A stretch of 64,000 bases of DNA from positions 1 to 64,000 of the forward strand of contig JALSTK010000063.1 of the NCBI GenBank assembly GCA_026983775.1, in the 5' to 3' direction. Shown in pieces: positions 9,361 to 17,086 of the stretch (positions are counted from its first letter, which is position 1; each line of letters opens with the position of its first letter). Origin of the DNA: Calditrichia bacterium (GTDB lineage: Bacteria; Calditrichota; Calditrichia; Calditrichales; Calditrichaceae). The notes beneath the pieces are model-generated. The model saw nothing but the letters and a program-made list of their open reading frames with translations. It was not told the origin of the DNA and searched no databases. The position numbers and the translations under genes are program-made.

Positions 9361-11220
9361 TTAAGCAACGGGCAAGCGAACCGTAAAAGTTGTACCAACG
9401 TTTACTTCGCTATCCACGGTAATGGTTCCGTTATGATTGTCAATAATTCCCCAAATGACCGCCAGTCCGAGGCCGGTTCCTTTTTGGCCTTTGGTTGTGT
9501 AAAACGGCTCAAAGATCTTGGGAAGATTTTCTTTTGGAATTCCGCAACCGGTATCACTGATTTTAATTTCGATATAATCTTTAGCCCCTTCATTTTCGAT
9601 TTCCTGCCAAAATTGCCAGTCGCAGCCCTTGGCTGTGCAGCCTTCAAAGCGTCCCTTACCCGGAATTTCAAAGAAATAAACCGGAGAACCGCATTTGGGG
9701 CATTTTTTCTTTTTATCGATTAAGGATACCTGACATTTGGGGCAAAACAGGTCTAACTGGGCGCCTTCTTTCATTTGAATGCCATAGTGGTTCTCGTTTT
9801 TTCCATAAATGGGATCCAGATGTATAAAGCCGCTGTTCCCATCGGCCTTTGCCCCCATTTTAATGGAAGCAAGCCCATGAATTTTCACGACGGGGTCCAT
9901 TAAGTTATGACCTTTGGGACATAAGGCCTGTTTGACTTTTGCATTCCCATATGGTTTAAGACTGAGCACGGAGCTTTTGATACTTACTCTTCCGCCCTTC
10001 TCTCCGATGGCATGACCTGCATTGACCAGCAAATTAGTAAAAACCTGTTGGATCTGATTGGCATCAACAGTTACTTCCGGTAAATTCTCCGGTAGATCCT
10101 TAACGATTTCAATATTGGAAATGGTCAGTTGATTTTCAACCACTTTTAAGGAATGGTTAATAATTTGATTAATATTTGCCTTGTTCTTTTTGGGAACCGA
10201 CTGGCGGGCAAAATCCAATAAACCCTTGACAATTTCCCGGCTCCTTTTCGTTTCACGCACAATGACAGATAGGTCGTTCTGTAATTCCGGCTGATCTTTG
10301 GTTCGTTTAAGCAGGAAGCTGGAATAGGTCAGAATACCGGTAAGCGGATTATTGATTTCGTGGGCCACACCGGCTGCCAGACGACCGAGCGAGGCCAGTT
10401 TATCCGATTGAAAAAGCTGGAGCCGGGCTTCGGCTAATTTTTTAGTCATATTATTGAAGGACCGGGATAAAATACCCAATTCGTCATTACCTAATTCGGG
10501 CAGCGTGTAGTTTAAATTACCGGCAGCCACTTCCTTGGTGGCATCGACCAATTCATTGACCGGTTTAGAAACCCAAATACGCACAAAAAACCATAAAATA
10601 AAGCTGATGGCCAGGATGGAGACAATAGCGAAGATGACCATTTTTAATTTTGCGTCAGCGATTTTCTGGTCTACAAATTTGAGGCAAATCGTCAAATCCA
10701 AAACGCCCAGCACTTTCTTGTTCCTGGGATGGACATGGCAGGGTGCATTATAGCAGGACGGTTCATTATAAATCGGATTAATAATTCCGAAGATACGGGC
10801 CGAATCCGGATAAAGCCGAAAAATGCGCGTTCGATTTTTCATGGGTAGCTTCTCCATGGGAACCCCTGAAGCATGGCAGGTATAACAGGCTTCCGCCTTT
10901 TTATCCAGCATCTTCCCTATGACGGTGGTATCGGAAGAGTAAATAATTTCCCCTTCCTTATTGAGGATACGGACCGTATGTATACATTGCTGTCGGCCAA
11001 TGGTTTTGATAATCTTATGAATTAATTCGCGATTATTATTAAGCATGGCATCTTTAGTGCTGCTTTTAATAATTTCGCTCTCCTGGTCCGCATGGCGTTC
11101 GATTTCGGTGAGCAGAACTTTACTCTGGGCGCGAATATTAAAATACGCATAAGCACTAATAATTATAATAACAGCAAGACTAACGGTGAATATCAGTTTA
11201 AAACTTATTTTATTGAGCAT
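9361..11220 (-). CDS. Haem-motif sensor histidine kinase with zinc-ribbon insertion
   Basis: 619 residues. TM1 (about 8-27), an external sensor domain (30-192), TM2 (about 194-214), HAMP (215-265), a dimerisation domain with phospho-acceptor His 287 in AAGVAHEINNP, and a C-terminal ATPase domain. The sensor part carries CYTCH (112-116) and CYNAPCH (156-162), a CX2CH and a CX4CH c-type haem motif. The ATPase domain is split: after the N box (NLLVNAGHAI) about 125 residues intervene before DTGCGIP. That insertion holds CPKGH (434), CPKC (493), CPKC (507) and two more Cys (528, 533), which look like zinc ribbons. GTGLGLAV follows normally. It sits between the nine-heme cytochrome and the GcvH-type regulators, so it probably senses the redox state of the periplasm. 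Confidence 0.9.
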   Translation of the reverse strand: MLNKISFKLIFTVSLAVIIIISAYAYFNIRAQSKVLLTEIERHADQESEIIKSSTKDAMLNNNRELIHKIIKTIGRQQCIHTVRILNKEGEIIYSSDTTVIGKMLDKKAEACYTCHASGVPMEKLPMKNRTRIFRLYPDSARIFGIINPIYNEPSCYNAPCHVHPRNKKVLGVLDLTICLKFVDQKIADAKLKMVIFAIVSILAISFILWFFVRIWVSKPVNELVDATKEVAAGNLNYTLPELGNDELGILSRSFNNMTKKLAEARLQLFQSDKLASLGRLAAGVAHEINNPLTGILTYSSFLLKRTKDQPELQNDLSVIVRETKRSREIVKGLLDFARQSVPKKNKANINQIINHSLKVVENQLTISNIEIVKDLPENLPEVTVDANQIQQVFTNLLVNAGHAIGEKGGRVSIKSSVLSLKPYGNAKVKQALCPKGHNLMDPVVKIHGLASIKMGAKADGNSGFIHLDPIYGKNENHYGIQMKEGAQLDLFCPKCQVSLIDKKKKCPKCGSPVYFFEIPGKGRFEGCTAKGCDWQFWQEIENEGAKDYIEIKISDTGCGIPKENLPKIFEPFYTTKGQKGTGLGLAVIWGIIDNHNGTITVDSEVNVGTTFTVRLPVA

Positions 11221-11238
11221 TATCCATACTCTTTTTGG

Positions 11239-12057
11239 TTAAGGTTTTTTTTCAAAATGGCATTTTTGACAATTCTCGTCAATATCCTGTTCATGACAGC
11301 TTATACAGGTGTCATGCGAAAGCTCCCGCTTCGGATGGGGGCCATGGCATTGTACACAGCTTTCGTTTGTGTGACAACGGGTACATTTATCGGTGTAATC
11401 CCGGGCATGGGCACGGTGGGGGAAGATGACCCACGGCGCATCCTCATTGTCCGATTTCAGGATAAAGCGATCCGGCACATTAACATTTTCATGCGACGTC
11501 TTTAAAACCTTTATCCTGGCATCTATCATGGCCTTGCTCATTGTTTCGCTTTTTTTCTGGTGACAAGAGATACAGTCCGTTTTCTTAGTCCAATTGGTAT
11601 TCCAGCTTCGATGGCAATTGATACAGAGCTGATGATACGCCCCTTCCAGATCCGGTTTATCGACAGTCTTTCCACGAGAATCCGGAGAATGACAGGTGGA
11701 GCATTTCAGGATTTTACCGGGAGGGTTGTGATGGTGGCAGGATTTACAACCACCGCCCATTTGGGCCATCTCGGCATGCATTTTATGAGAAAAAATAACG
11801 CCGTTAAATTTTTTGCTTAACGTATCCAACAGAACAAAATCCGGAGCTTCTTTTAAGGAATGCTTGGTTTGAAGTCCCTTCCGCTGGAAAGAGGGCATGA
11901 TTTTTAAACAGGGCTTTTCTGCGGTTGGTTTTTTACAAAAATGACATTCCTGGCAGTTAAGAGGAAATTCCGAGTGATGTTTGGTAGTCGTATTTTGCGT
12001 AAGGCCTAATGAGCTAAAGACTAATAATATCCAAAGTGATGTGAGCAACGGTTTCAT
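11239..12057 (-). CDS. Nine-heme periplasmic c-type cytochrome
   Basis: 272 residues with a signal peptide (MKPLLTSLWILLVFSSLGLTQ) and nine CXXCH sites: CQECH, CKSCH, CSTCH, CINCH, CISCH, CTRCH, CVQCH, CISCH and CQKCH. The central HHH and the FSHKMHAEM and FPHRAHA segments supply likely distal His ligands, as in class III-type (cytochrome c3/Hmc-like) proteins. Its start overlaps the NrfD gene stop as ATGA (12054-12057), so the two are translationally coupled. It probably accepts electrons from the HybA-like/NrfD-like pair and passes them on, for example to Otr. I do not recognise a named orthologue. Confidence 0.9.
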   Translation of the reverse strand: MKPLLTSLWILLVFSSLGLTQNTTTKHHSEFPLNCQECHFCKKPTAEKPCLKIMPSFQRKGLQTKHSLKEAPDFVLLDTLSKKFNGVIFSHKMHAEMAQMGGGCKSCHHHNPPGKILKCSTCHSPDSRGKTVDKPDLEGAYHQLCINCHRSWNTNWTKKTDCISCHQKKSETMSKAMIDARIKVLKTSHENVNVPDRFILKSDNEDAPWVIFPHRAHARDYTDKCTRCHTNESCVQCHGPHPKRELSHDTCISCHEQDIDENCQKCHFEKKP

Positions 12058-13298
12058 TTAATCACCCCCCGCAATGCGAATTTTGTTTTAGGCTTAATAG
12101 ATTTAGCCGGCTGAGCAATGACCGGAAAGATTAAAACCAAAACCCGGTAGAGCAATATTTCTATGGCGATCAGCCCTAAAGTAATGGAAATTTCGCCGAG
12201 AGAGGGGAAATAGCTTTTAAAAGAATAAGGGGGTGTATAGGCAATCAAAAATACATTAATTCTGAACATTAACACACCGAACGCGGCCAGATAAGAAGCG
12301 GCTAATAATAAGGTCCGTGAGTGCAACACTTTGTCCCAGAAAAACATACGCATGGGAATAATGACCCCGAACAAGACTTCGATGACCCACATAATGCTTT
12401 CCAAATTGATATCCATAAGATATACATAAGTGCCGCGGATAACCATATCCCCCAGTTTGAATCCCAGATAAACGCCTAAGAGAGGACCTACAAAACGTCC
12501 CAGACGGGCCAATACATCCATTTCCGGCTTTAGTCCGAAGGATTTGGATGCGGTTAAGGACTCAATAATGACCATAGGGTAGCCGACGGAAATGGCGGAC
12601 AGTAAAAAGAGTAAAGGAGTGATCGGTGACTGCCACAAAGGATGAATTTTATGGCCGGCGATCATCATAAGCGTACCCAGGGAAGATTGGTGTAAACAGG
12701 ATAAGACGACACCTAATATAATGAAAAAGAACATGGTTTTCTGCAGAAAGCCGTCTATCCAGCGTAAGGTGAGATCGGTTATTTTATTTAATTTTCTTAG
12801 TAGGCCATGCATATGCACTCTTCCCATAAAACGTTCGGTTACCACAGGGAAAAATTCCACATAAAGGGTACTGACGTACGTCATGACACAAATGCCAACT
12901 TCGAACAAAACGGAGTTGCTATTCCCCATAATCGGAACGTGCCAGATGTTGTAATAACGGCCGAGGTCGAACATGACCCCGAGAGCGACAAAAGTATAGC
13001 CCAGCATGGCAGTCATGATAGCCGGCCGTACGATATGATGAAAATCTTCACGATGAAAGATATGTACCAGGGCCGACGTAGTAAAACCGCCGGCAGCTAA
13101 CGCAACGCCGCTGGCCACATCAATGCCGATCCAAATCCCCCAGGGGTGTTGATTGTCCAGATTGGTGACCGCTCCTAAGCCTAAGTAAAATCTAAGAAAA
13201 GACCAGATGAGGCCATTGGCAGCAATAATAAGAAGAACGATCACACCGGGTGTAAGAAAGGGGCGCTTTACCGGTTGCGCTTCCAAAGGGGTTTCCAT
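12054..13298 (-). CDS. NrfD/HybB-family quinol-oxidoreductase membrane subunit
   Basis: 414-residue polytopic protein with about ten hydrophobic helices. It resembles the HybB/NrfD/PsrC family, whose members exchange electrons between the quinone pool and an external iron-sulfur protein without binding haem. Typical traits are the early NGLIWSFLRFYLGLGAVTNLD and WGIWIGIDVASGVALAAGG segments. The gene lies 9 bp after the HybA-like ferredoxin gene and overlaps the nine-heme cytochrome gene by 4 bp. The three should form one complex that moves electrons between menaquinol and periplasmic cytochromes. The direction of flow is not visible in the sequence. Confidence 0.88.
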   Translation of the reverse strand: METPLEAQPVKRPFLTPGVIVLLIIAANGLIWSFLRFYLGLGAVTNLDNQHPWGIWIGIDVASGVALAAGGFTTSALVHIFHREDFHHIVRPAIMTAMLGYTFVALGVMFDLGRYYNIWHVPIMGNSNSVLFEVGICVMTYVSTLYVEFFPVVTERFMGRVHMHGLLRKLNKITDLTLRWIDGFLQKTMFFFIILGVVLSCLHQSSLGTLMMIAGHKIHPLWQSPITPLLFLLSAISVGYPMVIIESLTASKSFGLKPEMDVLARLGRFVGPLLGVYLGFKLGDMVIRGTYVYLMDINLESIMWVIEVLFGVIIPMRMFFWDKVLHSRTLLLAASYLAAFGVLMFRINVFLIAYTPPYSFKSYFPSLGEISITLGLIAIEILLYRVLVLIFPVIAQPAKSIKPKTKFALRGVIK

Positions 13299-13307
13299 AT
13301 TCGTCTC

Positions 13308-14204
13308 CTATTCCTCTTCTTCATTCTTATTGTTTTTTCCTAACCACATAATACCGCCTAATAAAGCATACAGAGAGACGGGTGGTATAAAAAATTTAAA
13401 CAGAGCATGTTGAATCGGCTCGGTAGCTCCGGGAACCGGTTCCGTTCCCACATCCGGAAAGTCGATTTTTTCGAATTCTACGGGGGAAAGATAGAGCCAG
13501 GCCGTACCCCCCACTTCCTTTTCGCCATAAACATGATTCACATATCTATCCTTATTCTCATCGATACGGCGATGGGCCTCTTCCAATAAATCGTAGCGCT
13601 TACCGAAAGTGAGTGCTTCTACGGGGCAGGCCTCAACACAGGCCGGAAGCTTACCATCCATCTGACGATCATAGCAGAAGTCACATTTCATTATTCTGGG
13701 TTGCAGCGCCTTATCGTATTCGAAAGCAGGCACCTGAAAAGGACAGGCCACCATACAATAACGACAACCGATACAACGGCTTTGATCCCAGATAACGGCC
13801 CCGTTTTCCTGTTTGGAAAAGGCGCCTACGATGCAGGCCGAAACACAGGCCGGATGATCACAGTGCATGCACTGTACTTTTACGTCAAGAGCCTGTTGTA
13901 GTGAATCTTGCTCATATTGATTTATGACCGTTAATGCGTGCGTGTCCGGTCTGCGAAAAACTTCTAAGACAGAGCGGTCATCATACTGTTCCAGCGGACC
14001 CACCGGTAAATCATGAGCTTCCTTGCAGGCAATCTCACAACGCCGGCAACCGATACAGACGGTCGTATCTACCAGGACGCCCTTTCGCTCATCTGTAAGA
14101 ACATTTTTAGGAGTGGCCCTGGCATCTTTCACATCCAGCCCAACCATGGTTCCACCTAATAATCCGGCCGTCTTCAAGAAATCGCGTCTAGATTGCGAAC
14201 CCAT
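13308..14204 (-). CDS. HybA-like Tat-exported 4Fe-4S ferredoxin
   Basis: 298 residues. The N-terminus MGSQSRRDFLKTAGLL is a twin-arginine signal. Four cluster-binding sets follow: CIGCRRCEIACK, CMHCDHPACVSAC, CIGCRYCMVACP and CDFCYDRQ...CVEACP. A single hydrophobic segment near the C-terminus (IPPVSLYALLGGIMWLG) is a tail anchor as in HybA. I use the ATG at 14204, preceded by GGAGG, because it puts the RR motif at the N-terminus; the open frame extends 17 codons further upstream. It is the first gene of the minus-strand operon, and a sigma-54-like promoter lies about 65-80 bp upstream of the start codon. Confidence 0.9.
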   Translation of the reverse strand: MGSQSRRDFLKTAGLLGGTMVGLDVKDARATPKNVLTDERKGVLVDTTVCIGCRRCEIACKEAHDLPVGPLEQYDDRSVLEVFRRPDTHALTVINQYEQDSLQQALDVKVQCMHCDHPACVSACIVGAFSKQENGAVIWDQSRCIGCRYCMVACPFQVPAFEYDKALQPRIMKCDFCYDRQMDGKLPACVEACPVEALTFGKRYDLLEEAHRRIDENKDRYVNHVYGEKEVGGTAWLYLSPVEFEKIDFPDVGTEPVPGATEPIQHALFKFFIPPVSLYALLGGIMWLGKNNKNEEEE

Positions 14205-14268
14205 CTCCGCCTCCACATTTTTAATGTTTGTTAAATTTATTACAAAGTTACACACTCAAATAAATGCA

Positions 14269-14284
14269 AGCAAATAACGTTCCC
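14269..14284 (-). promoter_or_regulatory. Sigma-54-like promoter for the minus-strand redox operon
   Basis: On the minus strand this reads GGGAACGTTATTTGCT. GG and GC are separated by exactly ten bases, and TTGCT matches the -12 box of the sigma-54 consensus TGGCACG-N4-TTGCW. The -24 box matches at five of seven positions. Transcription would start near 14258, about 54 bases before the ATG. Confidence 0.55.
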
Positions 14285-14366
14285 GATAATTTTAAAATAT
14301 TTTGAAGAAAAAGATGTTTTATTTCTGAGAGCTCCCGGACTGTACGATAGTAAACAGGAAAACGTT

Positions 14367-14430
14367 TGTTCCAATGGGTGTTCCAATTCGTTTTAAATGA
14401 AACAAAATGTTTAAAACGGGTTGTTTCAAT
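14367..14430. repeat. TGTTYCAAT direct repeats
   Basis: TGTTCCAAT occurs at 14367-14375 and 14379-14387, and TGTTTCAAT at 14422-14430. Between them TGAAACA-aaa-TGTTTAA (14398-14414) forms an imperfect copy of the palindrome at 14464-14488. They look like extra operator half-sites. Confidence 0.5.
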
Positions 14431-14463
14431 AAGACCCGAAATATTCCGGGTGGAATTCCCATT

Positions 14464-14488
14464 AATCTGAAACAGAATGTTTCAGATT
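14464..14488. promoter_or_regulatory. Perfect 11-bp inverted repeat, likely operator
   Basis: AATCTGAAACA-gaa-TGTTTCAGATT is a perfect palindrome with a 3-bp centre. Its middle is about 109 bases upstream of the predicted plus-strand start and about 218 upstream of the minus-strand start. Both distances suit an enhancer site for a sigma-54 activator. The factor is unknown, and none of the regulators in the window has a DNA-binding domain. Confidence 0.6.
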
Positions 14489-14558
14489 CGGGATATAAAG
14501 GGATAGAATGGTTATTCCTTAGCCCTTTGTATGATTGGATTTACCATGGATTGGATTT

Positions 14559-14574
14559 TGGCATGTCATTTGTA
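14559..14574 (+). promoter_or_regulatory. Sigma-54-like promoter for the conduit cluster
   Basis: TGGCATG-TCAT-TTGTA matches the consensus TGGCACG-N4-TTGCW except at one base of the -24 box and at the C of the -12 GC. Spacing is exact. Transcription would start near 14585, 18 bases before the first ATG of the UGA-containing cytochrome gene. This is weaker than the opposing site because the -12 GC is GT. Confidence 0.4.
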
Positions 14575-14602
14575 AATAATTAAAAGGTAAAAAATTCACA
14601 AG

Positions 14603-16030
14603 ATGGGGTGTTCCGTGAAAATTAGAAACTTGCTTTATCTTTGTATCTTAATAGCAGCGTGCTTCAGCTGTACCCGAGTTATTGAAGAGCAGGATGCAGG
14701 TAAAAACACGATTGCCAGCAATGATGGTTGCGTTTATTGCCATACCAATCAGAATCGTTTAAAAGTTCTGGCGCCTCCCGTAAAGGAAGAGGGCGGCGCA
14801 GGCGGTGGCTGAGGCGGTGCAGTCGCTCCGTTGGAGCCATGGCAAAAAGTTTTTATAAATCTGGGCAAAAAATCTTCTCCGGCAGAGCTGGATTATCATA
14901 TGCAGGCTTTAAGCTGCGTTGATTGTCACAATGGAGATAATACCAAACCCAACAGTAAGGAAGACGCGCACAAGGGATTGATTGTTGATCCGTCGGAATA
15001 TGATGCAAACGGCCGGAATGTCTGTGCTAAGTCGGGATGCCATGATGCCGTTGCAGGGTCATTTAAAAACGGTCTTCATCAGAAACTTTGGGGCGAACAA
15101 CACTGGGTGGCTTTACGTGCCGGGAAGGAGTCGCTTTCACAGTGTCCGCAGTCGACTCAGGATGGTTTTCAGGAATGTACCAGTTGTCATGCTACCTGCG
15201 GCCAATGCCATGTTTCGATACCCAATAGTGCCGGAAAAGGCTTTGTTAATTCCCACAAATTTTTAAAGGTGCCCGATCAGACCAATAATTGTATGGCCTG
15301 TCATGGGTCCCGAGTTGCCCATGATTTTCTGGGGGACTATGAATTTTATCCCGTTCGCTATAAAGACGTTCATTCCAATTCTATGACTTGTATGGACTGC
15401 CATAAAAAAGAAGAAATGCATAATTCTGTGGCGGAAGGCACAGATCGTTATCATTATGATCAATTACCCTCTTGTGAAGAAAGCGGGTGTCATGCGGACA
15501 CATTAGCCACGGCAAATGTTTACCATCGAACCCATTTCAACGATCTGTCCTGCTATGTCTGCCACTCCCAGCGCTATAATAACTGTACGGCGTGTCATGT
15601 AAAGAATGAGTGGAAAACGGATGCCGATTATCAAAACAATAATCCGGCAGAGGACTTTCGCATCGGCTACAATTATCAAAAAACGGATGAAGGGCATTTC
15701 CGCTTCAAGTTTATAGTAGTAAGGCATATTCCTGTGGCTAAAGATACTTATTCCAATTGGGGTGCCGCTTCGGCCGATCTGCCCGATTACGATCAATATC
15801 CGACCTGGAAATATGCTTCGCCACACAATATCCGTCGTTTCACGGCACGTACCGATACGAGCGGAGGCAAGCTGTGTTGGGAAAGCTGTCATACCAAACA
15901 AGGCTTTGGTAATCCGGATAACAAGAAATATTTTCTGTTTGACAGCTATATTCAGACCAACTGGCCGGAGGAAGAAAATGCCAATAAATCGGTTGTTGTA
16001 GATGGTCACTTACCCAGCGGGTGGGAATAA
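14603..16030 (+). CDS. Multiheme cytochrome lipoprotein with in-frame UGA (candidate selenoprotein)
   Basis: One frame runs from 14603 to 16030 with a single TGA at 14810-14812 (codon 70). Read through, it gives 475 residues. The first part has a lipoprotein signal (LIAAC) and haem site CVYCH. The second part has CVDCH, CTSCH, CGQCH, CMACH, CMDCH, CYVCH and CTACH, two CX4CH (CAKSGCH, CEESGCH) and one CX3CH (CWESCH). The UGA lies in a Gly-rich stretch, GGAGGG-U-GGAVAPLEPW. Downstream codons before the next ATG (14831) keep sensible coding. Neither half works alone: the first has one haem and a secretion signal, the second has ten sites and no signal. Selenocysteine is the simplest reading. Start may instead be the GTG at 14615. 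It heads the conduit cluster and is probably outer-membrane anchored. Confidence 0.75.
14813..14844 (+). promoter_or_regulatory. Candidate bacterial SECIS hairpin after the in-frame UGA
   Basis: GCTCC (14825-14829) pairs with GGAGC (14833-14837) around loop GTT. The stem extends downward with T-A (23/39), a G-U pair (22/40) and TGC-GCA (18-20/42-44), broken by A-G and C-C mismatches. The loop begins 17 bases after the UGA and its first base is G. Both match the general rules for bacterial selenocysteine insertion elements. A bulged U as in E. coli fdhF is not evident. Confidence 0.55.
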
Positions 16031-16071
16031 AACGATAAATAACGGTTAATATATTAGTTAAGGAGGTCATG

Positions 16072-16995
16072 ATGAAGAAGTTTTTTGTATTATTTTTAAG
16101 TGGTTTAGTGCTGCTTGCTTTTTTCGGTTGTAGTGAGAAGAAAAAGGTCAATGAGTTTGATACATTGGTCAACTATCTGGAAAGTCAGCCGGCCGAGTCC
16201 GGACAGTGGGTAAATAATATGTCGGGCTGGATTCTAAATTATTCGGGATTAACCCTGAGTGACTACTTTATTGTAGATTTACGCTCTTCGGCGGATTATA
16301 ATAAAATGCATCTGGAAGGAGCTGTAAATACTACATTGCCGGGAATTTTCGATGCAGTTGCCAATGCAACCAAACCGGTACTTTGTGTTTGCTATAGCGG
16401 CCAAACGGCTTCCTATGCGCATACGATTCTACGCTTAAAGGGTGTAGAGGCCTATGTATTGAAATTCGGGATGAGTATTGTGGATGCCAGTCTGGACAAA
16501 TGGACCGGTAACTGTTCTAATCAGTTTGCTAATGACCCTAACTGGACAAAGACGGCTTCGGCTGCACTGCCTAAATTTGATCCCCCCAAATTGGATACCG
16601 GTAAAGATAAAGCGGAAGATATTCTTGATGCCCGTATAAATGAAGCTCTCGGTGCCTGGGGAACGCGTTTGGTTTCAGCCTCAACGGTTGTTGGCAATCC
16701 GGATAATTATAATATCATGTGTTATTGGCCTAAAAGTGAATATGATAAATACGGCCATATTAAAGGTGCTTACCAATTAACTCCCCAAACGTTGACCAAA
16801 GATAAGAACCTTTATGTGTTTGATCCTGCCGGCAACAATGTACTTTATTGCTATACCGGTCAGACCGCTGCGGCCACGATTGCCTATCTGTATGTGCTCG
16901 GTTATGATGTACAGTCCATAAAATTCGGTACTAATGCCATGATCTGGGATGAACTGGAAGGACATAAATGGCCCAAACCGTGGGCATCCAAATAA
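16072..16995 (+). CDS. Two-domain rhodanese-like lipoprotein
   Basis: 307 residues with a lipoprotein signal (MKKFFVLFLSGLVLLAFFGC). Two rhodanese-like domains follow. The first has DLRSSADYNKMHLEGA and active-loop CYSGQTAS; the second has SEYDKYGHIKGAYQL and CYTGQTAA. In rhodaneses this loop Cys carries sulfur (or selenium) as a persulfide. Both Cys are present, so both domains may be active. AGGAGG lies five bases before the ATG at 16072, which is better placed than the ATG at 16069. It is 38 bp after the UGA-containing cytochrome. Rhodanese lipoproteins next to porin and cytochrome genes recall ExtH of the Geobacter ext clusters; that assignment rests on memory of synteny. Confidence 0.88.
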   Translation: MKKFFVLFLSGLVLLAFFGCSEKKKVNEFDTLVNYLESQPAESGQWVNNMSGWILNYSGLTLSDYFIVDLRSSADYNKMHLEGAVNTTLPGIFDAVANATKPVLCVCYSGQTASYAHTILRLKGVEAYVLKFGMSIVDASLDKWTGNCSNQFANDPNWTKTASAALPKFDPPKLDTGKDKAEDILDARINEALGAWGTRLVSASTVVGNPDNYNIMCYWPKSEYDKYGHIKGAYQLTPQTLTKDKNLYVFDPAGNNVLYCYTGQTAAATIAYLYVLGYDVQSIKFGTNAMIWDELEGHKWPKPWASK

Positions 16996-17014
16996 CAAAT
17001 TAGCCTGGCACTAA

Positions 17015-17055
17015 ACAAGAGAGATGGGATAACCCGTCTCTCCTGTTCTTTTTCC
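17015..17055 (+). terminator. Hairpin with T-rich tail between rhodanese and porin genes
   Basis: GAGAGATGGG (17019-17028) pairs with CCCGTCTCTC (17033-17042) through one G-T pair, loop ATAA, then a T-rich stretch. It lies inside a co-directional cluster, so it may be a partial terminator that lowers porin expression, or mark separate units. Confidence 0.6.
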
Positions 17056-17086
17056 AACAGACAAATTATCTTTTGGAAGTAATCTT

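Larger units (their letters stand above)
14205..14602. other. Divergent regulatory region between two redox operons
   Basis: 398 bp without a gene. It separates the minus-strand ferredoxin/NrfD/kinase/Otr operon from the plus-strand conduit cluster. It holds a promoter-like element for each direction, a long perfect inverted repeat, and several TGTTYCA half-sites (14367, 14379, 14422, 14478; inverted at 14398 and 14468). The layout, promoters at both ends and operators between, suggests joint control. Confidence 0.7.

Noticed and set aside
14810-14812. UGA as evidence of a pseudogene or of UGA-to-Gly genetic code
   Set aside because: Only this single codon interrupts a clean frame with intact haem motifs on both sides, and other genes in the window end in UGA. 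A plain nonsense mutation stays possible, but the hairpin at the right distance argues against it.
14831-16030. Independent cytochrome gene starting at ATG 14831
   Set aside because: It would lack a signal peptide although it carries ten c-type haem sites, which must be filled outside the cytoplasm, and there is no good ribosome site.
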